The notes under the pieces are model-generated. The model saw only the letters and a program-made list of their open reading frames with translations, was not told the DNA's origin and did no database searches. DNA of 64,000 bases, from positions 124,001-188,000 of the forward strand of contig JAQYWC010000052.1 of assembly GCA_030145245.1 (NCBI GenBank), in the 5' to 3' direction. A program made the position numbers and the translations under genes. The stretch is from Desulfobacterium sp. (GTDB taxonomy: Bacteria; Desulfobacterota; Desulfobacteria; Desulfobacterales; Desulfobacteraceae). Below are positions 17,732 to 27,770 of the stretch, in pieces. Position 1 is the first letter of the stretch; every line of letters begins with the position of its first letter.

Positions 17732-18639
17732 TGGAAGAGGTCCTGTCTCCGGCCAAGATCAACCTGTTTCTCCATGTCACCGGCAAGAGAAGTGATGGGT
17801 ATCACGAACTCTACACTTTAATGACCTGCCTTGGTTTCGGTGACAGGCTCGAGTTTGATTTCAATGTCCCGGGTGTGTCTGTCCGTTGTGATCACCCGGA
17901 TGTGCCCGAGGATGGCTCCAATCTGGTGCACCGGGCTGCGACCCTTTTTTTCGACGAGCTCTCCGGGATTGGATTGTCCGGAAGGGGCAGGCCCGGAGTT
18001 CGCGTGGTTATTCACAAGAAGATTCCGGTGGGGGCGGGGCTGGGCGGTGGAAGCTCCAATGCCGCAACCACCCTGTTGGTCTTGAACCGGCGGTTTGATT
18101 CCCCGTTTTCCCTTGATGCCCTCATGGCCATGGGGCTCAGGCTTGGTGCGGATGTTCCGTTTTTCATCCATGGGGGGCCGGCATTTGCCCGGGGAGTGGG
18201 GGAAAAGCTCTCCCTTTGTGAATCTCTGTTGCCTTATTATGTTGTTGTTTTCTTCCCTGGATTCAACGCTTCAACCCCCCTGGTTTATAAAAATGTGGAT
18301 TTTGCATTGACAAAACAGCAAAAATCTAATAATAATGCCCTGTTAAATGAGCATGAGATGGGCAAAGTATTCGATATTAAGGGGTTTCTGCATAATGACT
18401 TGGAAGAGGCAGCCTGCAGAAGCTATCCAGATATTCTCTCAGTGAGGGAGGAGATGGCCGATTTTTTTCCGGAAGGATTGTTGATGACCGGAAGCGGTTC
18501 ATCTTTTTTTGCTCTTTTTTCTGATGGTTCTAAGGCTGAACAGGTCTATGATACCTTGAAAGAGAAAACAAAGGCAACTGATAAGCAAGTGTTCCTGACC
18601 TCATTTGCACCGGCCGGAAACGGTTTACAAGAAGTTTAG
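17728..18639 (+). CDS. ispE: 4-diphosphocytidyl-2-C-methyl-D-erythritol kinase
   Basis: IspE phosphorylates CDP-methylerythritol in the non-mevalonate isoprenoid pathway. It is a GHMP kinase: the N-terminal SPAKINLFLHVTGKRSDGYHE (residues 7-27) and the ATP loop PVGAGLGGGSSNAA (about 100-113) are both intact, and the C-terminal MTGSGSSFFALF is typical. Length of 303 is as expected. The pathway partner dxr begins at the right end of this window. Codon use turns AT-richer between about 18300 and 18560, without breaking the frame. Confidence 0.94.
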   Translation: MMEEVLSPAKINLFLHVTGKRSDGYHELYTLMTCLGFGDRLEFDFNVPGVSVRCDHPDVPEDGSNLVHRAATLFFDELSGIGLSGRGRPGVRVVIHKKIPVGAGLGGGSSNAATTLLVLNRRFDSPFSLDALMAMGLRLGADVPFFIHGGPAFARGVGEKLSLCESLLPYYVVVFFPGFNASTPLVYKNVDFALTKQQKSNNNALLNEHEMGKVFDIKGFLHNDLEEAACRSYPDILSVREEMADFFPEGLLMTGSGSSFFALFSDGSKAEQVYDTLKEKTKATDKQVFLTSFAPAGNGLQEV

Positions 18640-18657
18640 TTGAACAAAAAAAAATAT

Positions 18658-18732
18658 TGGGGCGTCGTCAAGCGGTAAGACACAGGATTTTGATTCCTGC
18701 ATTCGGAGGTTCGAATCCTCCCGCCCCAGCCA
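18658..18732 (+). tRNA. tRNA-Gln (anticodon TTG)
   Basis: The 7-base acceptor stem TGGGGCG pairs with CGCCCCA, the anticodon stem is CAGGA/TCCTG with loop TTTTGAT giving anticodon TTG, and the T-arm GGAGGTTCGAATCCTCC is perfect. The terminal CCA is encoded. It lies between ispE and prs, a placement common in deltaproteobacteria. Confidence 0.97.
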
Positions 18733-18763
18733 GCAATAACAAAAACTACAAAAGAGAATTTAT

Positions 18764-19702
18764 ATGAACGGAATATCGGTTTTTTCAGGAAATTCTAATC
18801 CTGCACTTGCACAAAAGGTTTCTGAGTATCTTGCAAGGCCTCTGGGGAAAACCAAGCTGAACCGGTTCAGCGATGGTGAGATACAGGTGGAGATCCATGA
18901 GAATGTGAGAAGGCAGGAGGTTTTTGTTATTCAGTCCACCTGCTCTCCGGTGAATGACAACCTTGTCGAGTTGCTGCTGATGATCGACGCATTGAAGCGG
19001 TCATCTGCCAGTCCCATAACGGCGGTTATTCCCTATTTTGGCTATGCACGCCAGGATAAAAAGGTTGCACCAAGGGTTCCCATCAGTGCTAAGCTGATTG
19101 CCGATCTTCTGTACCATACCGGTGTTCACCGGGTTATCACTTTGGACCTCCATGCCGGTCAGATCCAGGGCTTTTTCAATATTCCCGTGGATAACCTCTA
19201 TGCGGCTCCGGTCATCCTCGAGCACATCAGGGATAATTTCACCGGTGAACTGGTGGTTGTGTCTCCCGATGCCGGCGGTGTCGAGCGGGCAAGGGCATTT
19301 GCAAAACGTCTCCATGCCGGACTCGCCATTGTTGATAAGCGCAGGAGCGCACCAAACCAGGCAAAGGCCATGGCCATCATCGGAGATGTCGAGGGAAAGA
19401 CCGCCATCATCCTGGATGACATGGTGGATACCGCAGGAACTCTTACCGAGGCTGCCGGTGTCATCAAGTCTAAGGGTGCGAAAGAGGTTCATGCCTGCTG
19501 TACCCATCCGGTCCTTTCCGGTCCGGCCGTGGGCAGGATTGAGGAATCCTCATTAAAATCTCTTTTGGTTACAGATACGATTCCCCTGTCCGAAGAGGCA
19601 GAGAAGTGCGACAAGATAAAGACGGTTTCCGTAGCAAGACTCGTGGGTGAGGCGATCGTACGCAGTTACAGGGGCGACTCTGTAAATTCCCTTTTTGTAT
19701 AG
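18764..19702 (+). CDS. prs: Ribose-phosphate pyrophosphokinase
   Basis: PRPP synthetase makes phosphoribosyl pyrophosphate from ribose 5-phosphate and ATP for nucleotide, histidine and tryptophan synthesis. The 312-residue protein is full length, with [12 protein letters not shown] near residue 33, [10 protein letters not shown] (about 94-103), the [11 protein letters not shown] divalent-cation region (about 128-138) and the PRPP loop [12 protein letters not shown] (about 216-227). It lies 31 bases downstream of tRNA-Gln and may be cotranscribed with it. rplY follows after 50 bases that contain a small hairpin. Confidence 0.96.
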   Translation: MNGISVFSGNSNPALAQKVSEYLARPLGKTKLNRFSDGEIQVEIHENVRRQEVFVIQSTCSPVNDNLVELLLMIDALKRSSASPITAVIPYFGYARQDKKVAPRVPISAKLIADLLYHTGVHRVITLDLHAGQIQGFFNIPVDNLYAAPVILEHIRDNFTGELVVVSPDAGGVERARAFAKRLHAGLAIVDKRRSAPNQAKAMAIIGDVEGKTAIILDDMVDTAGTLTEAAGVIKSKGAKEVHACCTHPVLSGPAVGRIEESSLKSLLVTDTIPLSEEAEKCDKIKTVSVARLVGEAIVRSYRGDSVNSLFV

Positions 19703-19718
19703 AAAACACAGTTATCAG

Positions 19719-19736
19719 ACTGCATTGCGATGCAGT
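19719..19736 (+). promoter_or_regulatory. Hairpin upstream of rplY
   Basis: ACTGCAT pairs with ATGCAGT around the loop TGCG, ending four bases before the GGAGG ribosome site of rplY. It could influence rplY translation; the role is a guess. Confidence 0.4.
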
Positions 19737-19752
19737 TACGGAGGATAGAAAT

Positions 19753-20376
19753 TTGGAACTACTAGATTTAAAAGCTGAGATCAGAGAGACTAAGGGTAAG
19801 AGCGCCGCACGCCATCTTAGAAATAACGACGCCGTTCCGGCGATCCTTTACGGATCAAAGACCGAGCCTGTATCCATTTCGGTTTCCACTCCCGAACTCA
19901 TCACTTTGATAAGAAAAAACGGGTCTTCCGGACTCTTTATCAAACTTACCATCGCTGGTGATGTAAAGCCTGTAAGGACTGTCATGCTCAAGGAGCTTCA
20001 GTCGGACACCTATGGCCTCAACTATCTTCATGTGGACTTCCAGGAAGTCGACCTGGACGAGAAGATCACTATCACCGTTCCCGTTGAAGTCGCAGGAGAG
20101 TCTGTAGGCGTCAAGGGTGGCGGTCTTCTCCAGGTTATTCGCCGCGAGCTGGATATCATCTGCCGACCCGGTGACATGCCTGAGGCCGTTGTGATCGATA
20201 CCACAGATCTTGACATGGGTGATTCCGTCCATGTTTCAGAGATTGATCTGGGTGGGGATATTGAGATTCCCCATGAGGTTGATTTCACCGTCCTCACCGT
20301 CGTACATCCTGGCGGCGGCGCGTCCGACGAGGAAGAGGGCCTTGAGGAAGAAGCCGTAGAAGAAGCTTCAGAGTAG
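19753..20376 (+). CDS. rplY: 50S ribosomal protein L25 (CTC family)
   Basis: This 207-residue long-form L25 binds 5S rRNA. The N-terminal L25 domain contains RETKGKSAARHLR and NDAVPAILYG, and the TL5/CTC C-terminal beta domain is present (from about residue 95), ending in an acidic tail of Asp/Glu. Translation appears to begin at a TTG codon at 19753, eight or so bases after GGAGG; no nearby ATG fits. It lies between prs and pth, the usual order, and pth begins 10 bases after its stop. Confidence 0.93.
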   Translation: MELLDLKAEIRETKGKSAARHLRNNDAVPAILYGSKTEPVSISVSTPELITLIRKNGSSGLFIKLTIAGDVKPVRTVMLKELQSDTYGLNYLHVDFQEVDLDEKITITVPVEVAGESVGVKGGGLLQVIRRELDIICRPGDMPEAVVIDTTDLDMGDSVHVSEIDLGGDIEIPHEVDFTVLTVVHPGGGASDEEEGLEEEAVEEASE

Positions 20377-20386
20377 TATTCTCCTT

Positions 20387-20968
20387 ATGGCTAACAGCCG
20401 AATTTATATGGTGGCGGGTTTGGGCAACCCAGGTAGTAAGTATGCCCAGACCCGCCACAACATTGGTTTTTCCGTTGTTGATTCCCTTCTTAGACACTAT
20501 CGTCTCCCTCCTGAAAAATCCCGCTTTGATGCAGACTACTCCAAGGGTGTAATCAATGGGCTTAATGTTGTTCTTGTGAAACCTCAAGCCTATATGAATA
20601 GAAGCGGTCCTCCTGTTCAAAAACTTGCTTCTTATTTTAAAATTCAAGTATCAGATATAATTGTGGTCCATGACGATCTTGACCTTGATTTCGGCAGGCT
20701 GCGTATTGCCGAAAATCGGGGGCACGGCGGTCATAACGGTATTCGTTCTATTGTCGAGGCTCTGGGCTCAAAAGCATTTGTCCGGATTAAGGTCGGCATC
20801 GGCCGGCCCCAGGGGCAGCGCGATGTTACCGGCCATGTTCTCGGACGCTTTTCTGCTGAAGAGAACGGCATGCTCGATACGGTCGTATCCAGTTCTGCTG
20901 AAGCCTGTGTGGCTGTGATGGAGCAGGGGGCGGCTGCAGCGATGAATACGTGTAACACCCGGGGTTGA
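20387..20968 (+). CDS. pth: Peptidyl-tRNA hydrolase
   Basis: Pth frees tRNA from prematurely released peptidyl-tRNA. The 193-residue protein has VAGLGNPGSKYAQTRHNIGF, with catalytic His about residue 24, the KPQAYMNRSG loop (about 66-75), the HDDLDLDFGRLR segment and GHNGIRSI. Nothing is missing. It is 10 bases downstream of rplY and probably cotranscribed. A weak hairpin followed by seven T residues lies just past the stop (about 20967-20991). Confidence 0.95.
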   Translation: MANSRIYMVAGLGNPGSKYAQTRHNIGFSVVDSLLRHYRLPPEKSRFDADYSKGVINGLNVVLVKPQAYMNRSGPPVQKLASYFKIQVSDIIVVHDDLDLDFGRLRIAENRGHGGHNGIRSIVEALGSKAFVRIKVGIGRPQGQRDVTGHVLGRFSAEENGMLDTVVSSSAEACVAVMEQGAAAAMNTCNTRG

Positions 20969-21089
20969 ACTATAAGTTCGTTTTTTTAAACGGGTTTTTT
21001 GTTTGATTAAGGTGTGAGTATATGCTATATTGCTTAACTATGGCCATATTGTTTTCTAAAACAATCTAACAAAGAGAGTGGTGGTTTAT

Positions 21090-21617
21090 ATGGGGGAAAA
21101 AGCTAAGCAGGAAGATGGAGCCAAACCTGGGAAAAAAGAGTTTCTCAAGGGTGACCTGGCTGTTTATCCGGCCCATGGCGTGGGATGTATTGAGTCCATT
21201 GAGACCAAAGAGATAAACGGCGAAAACATGAGCTTTTACATGATGAAGATCGTTGACAACGGAATGGTTATCATGATTCCGACTGCCAACGTTGAATCTG
21301 TAGGACTGAGGGAGATTATCCAGCGAGAGGATATACCCCAGGTGTACAAGATCATGCAGGAGAGGGGCTTGGATCACGACAAGCAGACCTGGAACCGCAG
21401 GTATCGCGAATACATGGACAAGATCAAGACCGGGTCCATCTATGACGTTGCCGAGGTATTTCGGGATCTGTTTCAGCTCAAGCTTGAAAAAGATCTCTCC
21501 TTTGGTGAGAGAAAGTTGCTTGATACAGCCCAGAATTTGCTGATCCAGGAGCTTTCAACGGCAAAGGATATGGATGAAGAATCCATGATGACCGAGATAG
21601 AGCAACTATTTACATAG
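21090..21617 (+). CDS. carD: CarD/CdnL-family transcription regulator
   Basis: This 175-residue protein has the CarD_CdnL_TRCF RNA-polymerase interaction domain: FLKGDLAVYPAHGVGCIESI near the N-terminus and FYMMKIVDNGMVIMIPTANVESVGLR, then a helical C-terminal half (RRYREYMDKIKTGS, SFGERKLLDTAQNLL). Such proteins bind the RNA polymerase beta subunit and stabilise open complexes at rRNA and other promoters. ATG 21090 is chosen; an upstream GTG at 21078 is also open but overlaps the likely ribosome site region. It ends before a rho-independent terminator at 21657. Confidence 0.9.
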   Translation: MGEKAKQEDGAKPGKKEFLKGDLAVYPAHGVGCIESIETKEINGENMSFYMMKIVDNGMVIMIPTANVESVGLREIIQREDIPQVYKIMQERGLDHDKQTWNRRYREYMDKIKTGSIYDVAEVFRDLFQLKLEKDLSFGERKLLDTAQNLLIQELSTAKDMDEESMMTEIEQLFT

Positions 21618-21656
21618 AAATTCATTAACCACACAAAAAAAGGCCACAGTTTTTAG

Positions 21657-21691
21657 ACCGGTAGGCGATCAAGCGTCTATCGGTTTTTTTT
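21657..21691 (+). terminator. Rho-independent terminator after carD
   Basis: An 11-base-pair stem (ACCGGTAGGCG with CGTCTATCGGT, two G-T pairs) is followed by eight T residues. It ends only three bases before the rluD ATG, so rluD has almost no leader if transcribed from upstream. Confidence 0.8.
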
Positions 21692-21694
21692 ACC

Positions 21695-22621
21695 ATGAAG
21701 ATCGATATCGAAATTTCAGACGAACTGATGGGCGAAAGGCTGGACCAGGTCGCTGTCGCAGCAACGGGCGCCACCAGGGGCCGGGTTGCTGCGGCCATTA
21801 AAAATGGCCTGATCCTGGTATCCGGCCAGCCAAAGAAACCAGGGTACAGGGTGAAACCCGGGGAGATCGTCTCCGGCAGGGTTGAGTCAACTGTTGAGCC
21901 TGCACCCCAAGCCGAATCTTTGCCCCTTGATATCCTTTTTGAGGACGACCATATCATTGTGGTGAACAAGCCTGCCGGAATGGTGGTTCACCCGGCTCCG
22001 GGAAATCCTTCCAAAACCCTTGTCAATGCACTGTTGCACCATTGCCCTCACCTGGAGCATCCCGGTGAGGATGTGCCTGAAAGGGCGGGTATTGTCCATC
22101 GCCTTGATAAGGACACCAGTGGAGTGCTGGTTGCCGCAAAGAGTCGGCGCGCCTTTGAGTTCCTTCAGAAAGAGTTTAAGCAGCGGCGGGTTCAAAAGGT
22201 GTATCTTGCCCTTGCAATCGGAACCCTCGATGAGAGTTCCGGGCGTATTACCCTGCCCATTGGCCGCCATCCGGTAAAACGAAAGATCATGGCCGTCAAC
22301 ACCGAGAGGGCCAGGCATGCGGAAACCCGTTGGCGGGTTCTGGAGCGCCTGGATGGGTATACCCTGGTTGAGGTGGAGCTTAAGACCGGAAGAACCCACC
22401 AGATCCGGGTGCATTTCCGTGCCCTGGGATATCCCCTGGCAGGTGACATGGTGTATGGGTTTCGCCGTAAAAAGTCAATCGACATGCCAAGGCAGATGCT
22501 CCATGCCAGAGCTCTCGGGTTCAGGCATCCCTGGTCCGGACAGCGGGTGGATTTTATCGCCCCCCTTCCCATGGATATGGCAGGAGTGCTTGAGGGGCTG
22601 GGGTGTTCCAAGCCGCTCTGA
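21695..22621 (+). CDS. rluD: Ribosomal large subunit pseudouridine synthase D
   Basis: This 308-residue pseudouridine synthase has an N-terminal S4 RNA-binding domain (ERLDQVAVAATGATRGRVAAA) and an RluA-family catalytic domain with the HRLDKDTSGVLVAAKS motif (catalytic Asp at about 139) and KTGRTHQIRVH. It modifies helix 69 of 23S rRNA by family analogy. The ATG at 21695 lies immediately after the carD terminator T-run and has no ribosome site, so either a leaderless or weakly translated start is used or the gene is read through. An imperfect copy of its last 35 bases recurs at 22662-22696. Confidence 0.9.
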   Translation: MKIDIEISDELMGERLDQVAVAATGATRGRVAAAIKNGLILVSGQPKKPGYRVKPGEIVSGRVESTVEPAPQAESLPLDILFEDDHIIVVNKPAGMVVHPAPGNPSKTLVNALLHHCPHLEHPGEDVPERAGIVHRLDKDTSGVLVAAKSRRAFEFLQKEFKQRRVQKVYLALAIGTLDESSGRITLPIGRHPVKRKIMAVNTERARHAETRWRVLERLDGYTLVEVELKTGRTHQIRVHFRALGYPLAGDMVYGFRRKKSIDMPRQMLHARALGFRHPWSGQRVDFIAPLPMDMAGVLEGLGCSKPL

Positions 22622-22716
22622 TTCATATTCCGACCCTTATCGAGTCCCTATGATAGATAGCTGAGGGGCCGGGTATTCCCAAACCCCTCTGATTTATTGC
22701 CTGGCAGGTTCTGTTG

Positions 22717-23145
22717 TCAGGCGATGACATCCTCTTTTGGCAGCTCTACTATCTCTCCATCAAAGGTGATCACCGTAAAGTTGCCAGCCTCATCCTTTGC
22801 CTTGACAACGCAGTCAATGGTTTTTCCGACCTTGGGTTGGATCGAGCACTGCTCTGTTTCATTCAGGGTGGTGATTTCGACAAATTTTTTCTCGGTCGTA
22901 AGTTGCCTGAACTGCTCTGACGCCTTTTCAAAGACCAGTATCCGATTGAACTCCTCAGGATCGATGGCTTTTATCTGCTCTCTCAGATCGGCGATCATCG
23001 CTTTTTTATCTGCAATAATCCTGAGTGTCTTTTCCATTTCATCCGTGTCGGCAGACGGGATTGAAAAGAGAATCTGTTTCTGGATCGCCATGTCCGCTTC
23101 GATGTAATTTATCTTTTTCAGAATGTCCTGTACTTTTTGACCCAT
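22717..23145 (-). CDS. Unrecognised 142-residue coiled-coil protein
   Basis: The N-terminal two thirds is helical and highly charged (DILKKINYIEADMAIQKQIL... and ADKKAMIADLREQIKAIDPE), probably a coiled coil. The C-terminal third looks like a small beta domain (TIDCVVKAKDEAGNFTVITF), ending at VIA. It has one cysteine in the EQCSIQPK segment. I cannot assign a family or function. It is convergent with rluD and lies after an MFS transporter on the same strand. Composition and frame support a real gene. Confidence 0.65.
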   Translation of the reverse strand: MGQKVQDILKKINYIEADMAIQKQILFSIPSADTDEMEKTLRIIADKKAMIADLREQIKAIDPEEFNRILVFEKASEQFRQLTTEKKFVEITTLNETEQCSIQPKVGKTIDCVVKAKDEAGNFTVITFDGEIVELPKEDVIA

Positions 23146-23210
23146 AGAATTTTCAGTCCGTTTTATAGATTGATTTAAGTCTTGCGCCCTTTCTTTTTTT
23201 TAATCCGGGA

Positions 23211-24419
23211 TTATACCCTGTCTTTGTAAATTTTTCCACGCCTATGTCGGATGAAGCCGAGCAAAAGCGCCTGGAAAAAATAGAGCATGGCCAGCAGGTG
23301 GAATCCGGTGAGGCCGTTGAAGAAATTTCCGGGTGATGCCAGGAAGAGTGGGCCTGAAAAAAATCCGATTCCCCATAAAAGGTAAAAGGCACCTGACACG
23401 GTTCCTTTCAGCGAGTCACCCACGGCGTCGTTCAACCAGGCCAGGGCTGACACGCAAAACACCCCGAGCCCGAAACTTGCCAGAAACACCCATGGATAGA
23501 TCTCCCACCCCTGCCTTCCCGGAAACATACCCAGGCCCATGAAAACTGCAATCAGCCCGAAAATCATGGTCTTTCTGCGTCCGTGCCGGTCCGACAGGGG
23601 GCCGGTGATCACCTGTGACAGGCTGATGGCAATATAGAAGAGCATGAAAAACCATCCTACCCCTGTCTGGGTGAATCCCTTGTCCTGGATCAGAAAGCCC
23701 GGGAGAACCGTGAGAAAGATGCCGTAACCGGCGCCGTAAAGAATGATGCCGCTGAACACGGTGAGTGTGCCCGGATCTGTCAGCAGTTTTTTGAACGCCC
23801 CTGTGTCCATGGGGGCTTCAAGGTTGGAGCCAGCCTGGTCAGGATCTTTGACCGCAACAAGGATTAGGAATCCCCCCAGGAGGCCTGACAGGGCAAAGAG
23901 CAGGAAGGGCTCGTTCTTCACCCAGGAGGTTGAGACCAGGATGCCGGCAGCGCTGCCCAGGGTGAGTCCCAGGTGGATGGCCGCGTTGTACAGGCCGATA
24001 ACCTTTCCCTTGGATCCGGGGTAGAGGATGGAGAGGAGGGCGGGGGCAAGGGCCCACAACGGTGCCTCCCCGATTCCCTGGAGCATTCTTCCGAAAAAAA
24101 TCATCCCCTGGGTGTTTGAAAAGCAGTAGAGAAATCCCGACGCTGAACAGGTCAGGTAGCCTGCCAGGAGAAACCGCCGGAAGCCGAACCGGTCTGAGAG
24201 GCGCCCGATGGGGAGCTGAAGCAGTACAAAGGAGATGGCAAAGGCCGAAGCCAGGTAGCCCACCGTTTTTAGAGACCCGGTGAGGGTGATGATTTTCTGG
24301 GGAAGCAGGGGGACGATCATTCCCACCCCGAACATGAAAAGAGATACTGACAGGTTTAACGCAATGATGGATCTGTGGTTTGCCATGATAAATTCCGCCT
24401 GTGGTTGCAGAACCCCCAT
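23211..24419 (-). CDS. Major facilitator superfamily transporter
   Basis: This 402-residue integral membrane protein has about 12 hydrophobic segments and the MFS loop signatures GRLSDRFGFRRFLLAG (after TM2) and GPLSDRHGRRKTMIFG (after TM8). It resembles drug or metabolite exporters; the substrate is not visible. Two starts are possible: ATG 24419 after CCAGGA, giving an 11-residue lead, or ATG 24386 (MANHRS...) after GGCGGA. The shorter one fits MFS N-termini better. Its strand partner is the coiled-coil gene at 22717, but the gap of about 65 bases does not show they are linked. Confidence 0.85.
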   Translation of the reverse strand: MGVLQPQAEFIMANHRSIIALNLSVSLFMFGVGMIVPLLPQKIITLTGSLKTVGYLASAFAISFVLLQLPIGRLSDRFGFRRFLLAGYLTCSASGFLYCFSNTQGMIFFGRMLQGIGEAPLWALAPALLSILYPGSKGKVIGLYNAAIHLGLTLGSAAGILVSTSWVKNEPFLLFALSGLLGGFLILVAVKDPDQAGSNLEAPMDTGAFKKLLTDPGTLTVFSGIILYGAGYGIFLTVLPGFLIQDKGFTQTGVGWFFMLFYIAISLSQVITGPLSDRHGRRKTMIFGLIAVFMGLGMFPGRQGWEIYPWVFLASFGLGVFCVSALAWLNDAVGDSLKGTVSGAFYLLWGIGFFSGPLFLASPGNFFNGLTGFHLLAMLYFFQALLLGFIRHRRGKIYKDRV

Positions 24420-24993
24420 GATTTATCCTGGGAAAAGCCACGCAGGTACGGTTTCTTGGGAAACCTTATTTAGGACGTACCTGTGGTCTCTTCCTGAAGC
24501 AGGTCAGGGGATCGGTTTGATGGTGCCGGGTGATTAACCTGTGACAGCTTAGCTGTTACAGGGCGGCGGAGGCAGGAGCTGTTGTACGTATGGCAACATG
24601 TAGGTCCTATGGGGTTATGTTTTTTCCGGGTGGAGTATTTTTTTTAATCCCGGAAGGTTTCCCTATATTAGTGTTGCGGTGCTGAAAACCGGGTTTCTAT
24701 CGACCCGAATGCGAGTTAAAGCCTTACCATGGATTGAGATTAAAAGACAAGGTGTGAAAAGTTTTTTCTTGACACGATCCAAGGCAAACACTAAGTAGGA
24801 AAAACAATTTTCATTGTTTGTAATGGTATGAAATGGTTTACCAAGGTGTTTTTTAGTCTTAAAATAACTTTAAACTGGGTTTTTGTTACCAGGAACCACC
24901 ATCGTCCGTTCGGAAGCTGAGACCAAAAAGGGAGTTCAACCTGTTCATGGGGATGCAGCTTTTCTGCTGCGCCAATCAAAGGAGACTCGTTTG
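24420..24993 (+). promoter_or_regulatory. Upstream region of fdhA1 with a candidate promoter
   Basis: This 574-base non-coding stretch contains a hairpin at 24539-24561 (CTGTGACAGC with GCTGTTACAG) and a candidate sigma-70 promoter, TTGACA at 24769-24774 and TAAGTA at 24792-24797 with a 17-base spacer. The frame from 24883 lacks a ribosome site. No RNA family was recognised. Confidence 0.4.
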
Positions 24994-27756
24994 ATGACAG
25001 ATAATTTCATGGTGATAAACAACCGGGAGGTAAGTTTCGACCCGGGCCAGACCATCCTTGAGGTGGCTGGGGTCAATAATATCGAGATACCGACCCTGTG
25101 CCATCTCAAGGGGACTACCCCCACCGGCGCTTGTCGTATCTGTGTTGTGGAGGTGGAGGGGGCAAACAATCTTATTCCTTCCTGTTCCGAGCCTGCCAGG
25201 GCCGGCATGGTTGTGCAGACGGAATCGACCGAGGTGATCAAGGCCAGGCGAAGCATTATCCGGTTGATGCTCTCATCGGGAAATCATAATTGCGACATCA
25301 AGGATTTTGATTCCAAGGATTGGACCCAGGATCAGCTCAGGCTTTTGGAAGGGGAGACTTCCCAGGAACTTTGCCCTGCCTGGGGAGACTGCAGGCTCCA
25401 GGACCTTGCCTTTAAATATCAGGTCAAGGCTGTGGGACTGCCCCTTTCCGAGTGCGAGTTTCCCATGGAGACGGGTAACCCCCTGATCGTCAGGGATTTT
25501 TCCCGCTGTATCCTCTGCGGTCGCTGTGTCCAGGCCTGCAGGGAGGTCCAGGTGAACAACGCCATCGATTTTGGGTACCGGGGAGCTGGTGCCAAGATCG
25601 TGGCCGGAACCGATGTTTCCCTCAAGGATTCGGACTGTGTGTTCTGCGGGGAGTGCATCCAGGCTTGTCCGGTTGGAGCGCTGTTCGAGAAAAAGGCGAG
25701 GTATACGGCCCGGCCCTGGGAGACACAAAAGATCAGGACCACCTGTCCCTATTGCGGTGTGGGGTGTCAGCAGATTCTCCACGTCAAGGACGGAACCATC
25801 ATGAAGGTCACCGGCGCTGGGGATGGCAAGCCCAATCTTGGCCGGCTCTGTGTTAAAGGCCGGTTCGGGTATGACTTCATCTATTCAAAGGAGCGGCTCA
25901 AAACCCCCTTGATCCGGGAGGGTGATACCTTCAGGAGCGCCTCCTGGGACGAGGCCCTGAACCTTGTGGTTCAACGGTTTTCGGAGATCATAGATACCCA
26001 TGGTTCTGATGCCCTGGCTGGGGTGAGCTGTGCAAGGAGTATCAACGAGGACTCCTATCAGATGCAGAAGTTGTTCCGCGCGGTGTTCAAGACCAACAAC
26101 ATCGACCATTGTGCCCGCACTTGACATGCCCCCACCGTCGCAGGTCTTGCGACAGCTTTTGGTTCAGGTGCCATGACAAACTCCTTTGGGGAGTTTTCCA
26201 AGGCAAAGATGTTTCTTGTGATCGGTTCCAATATGACCGAGGCCCATCCCGTGGCCGCCACGTTTCTGAAGAATGCGGTGATGGACGGGGCCAAGCTCAT
26301 TGTGGTGGATCCCAGGGCCCACGCGCTTACCCGGTTTGCCGACCTCCATGTGCCCATCCGGGTGGGAAGCGACATCGCCTTCATGAACGGGGTGATGAAC
26401 GTGTTGATCAAGGAGGATCTCTATGACAAGGAGTTTGTAGAAACCCGTACGGTCAACTTTGGAGAGCTCAAACAGACGGTGCTCGCATGTGAGCCCGAGG
26501 CCATGGCCAAGATCTGTGGCATCGAGCCCGGGGTCATCGTTGAAACGGCCCGGATGCTTGCAGCTGTTAAGCCTGTGATGCTCTGCTACACCCTGGGGAT
26601 CACCGAGCACACCTGCGGACGTAATAACGTGGTCTCCACGGCCAATCTTCAGATGCTCCTTGGTAACATGGGGATGGAGTGCGGGGGCGTGAATCCCCTG
26701 AGGGGCCAGAACAACGTCCAGGGTGCCTGTGACATGGGTGCGCTTCCCAATGTTTATCCCGGATACCAGCAGGTGCTCAACGAGGAATCCAGGCTGAAAT
26801 TTGGCAACTTCTGGGATGTGGGTGATTTGCCCGACAAAAACGGGCTCATGATCCCCCAGATGATGGACGGCCTCGTGGACAAGTCGGTCAGGGGCTTCTA
26901 CATATTCGGGGAGAACCTTGCCAACACCGAGCCCGATATCCGGAAGGTGGAGCATGAACTTGCCTCAGCCGAGTTCCTGGTGGTGCAGGATATCTTCCTC
27001 AACGAGACCACCCGGTTTGCCGATGTGGTGCTGCCGGCCGCAGCCTGGAGTGAGAATGACGGCACGTTTACCAACAGTGAACGAAGGGTGAGCCGGGTGA
27101 GAACGGCAAGCGTTCCCCCTGGAAAGGCCATGCCCAACTGGTGGATCTTCCGGGAGATCGCCAAACGGATGGGTCAGACCTGGAACTCTGTGAGTGCACA
27201 GGAGATCTGGGACAACGAGATATCCGTGCTTGCCCCGGCCCTTGGCGGTATCAAATACCATCGTATCGAAGGGGACGGGCTCCAGTGGCCCTGTCCCACG
27301 GTTGAGCATCCGGGAACCCCGGTTCTGCACCAGAATGCTTTTGCCTCGGGCAAGGGCAGTTTTACCCCGGTTACCTGGACCCCGCCGGCCGAGGTGCCCG
27401 ATGATGAATATCCCTTTGTCCTGAGTACGGGACGCCGGCTTTATCATTATCACACCCGGACCCAGACAGGGCGGTGCGAAGGGCTCAACGACCTTCTGGG
27501 GGAGGAGACCGCAGATATCTCCCTTGATGATGCCCGGCGCTTGGGGGTTGATGACGGAGAGAGGGTGGTTGTGCGTTCCCGCCGGGGTAAAGTGGAGGTC
27601 AAGGCCCGGGTGACGGAGGAGGTGCCCCAGGGCATGGTGTGGATGGCGTTTCATTTCAGGGAAGGCAATTCAAACTGGCTGACCAATCCGGCCTTTGATC
27701 CGATCACTCTGACGGCCGAGTACAAGGCCTGCGCCGTGAGTCTTGAAAAGGCGTAA
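24994..27756 (+). CDS. fdhA: Formate dehydrogenase alpha subunit, selenocysteine-containing (copy 1)
   Basis: One continuous frame of 920 residues with a UGA at 26122-26124 read as selenocysteine 377. It interconverts CO2 and formate, the entry of the methyl branch. In order it has a [2Fe-2S] domain (Cys36, 47, 50, 64), a His-Cys3 segment (NHNC), two [4Fe-4S] motifs (CILCGRCVQAC, CVFCGECIQAC), the molybdopterin-domain cluster CPYCGVGC, then the active-site HCART-Sec-H. The MoCo/tungsten-pterin domains follow, with RGQNNVQGACDMG. The ATG at 24994 has AAGGAG at 24979-24984. A SECIS-like hairpin follows the UGA. No beta subunit or diaphorase is adjacent, so its electron partner is elsewhere or is the RnfB-like protein at 30849. 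Confidence 0.93.
26122..26153 (+). promoter_or_regulatory. UGA codon with bacterial SECIS hairpin (fdhA1)
   Basis: The UGA is followed after 12 bases by GTCGCA, loop GGTCT, TGCGAC. The apical loop begins 18 bases after the UGA and starts with GG, as expected for SelB-binding bacterial SECIS elements. Confidence 0.85.
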
Positions 27757-27770
27757 ACCAGGGAAAAGAT

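Noticed and set aside
26122-26172. Apparent split of fdhA1 into two genes or a pseudogene
   Set aside because: The UGA lies at the formate dehydrogenase active-site position (HCART-UGA-H) with a SECIS hairpin, so it is selenocysteine, not a stop.
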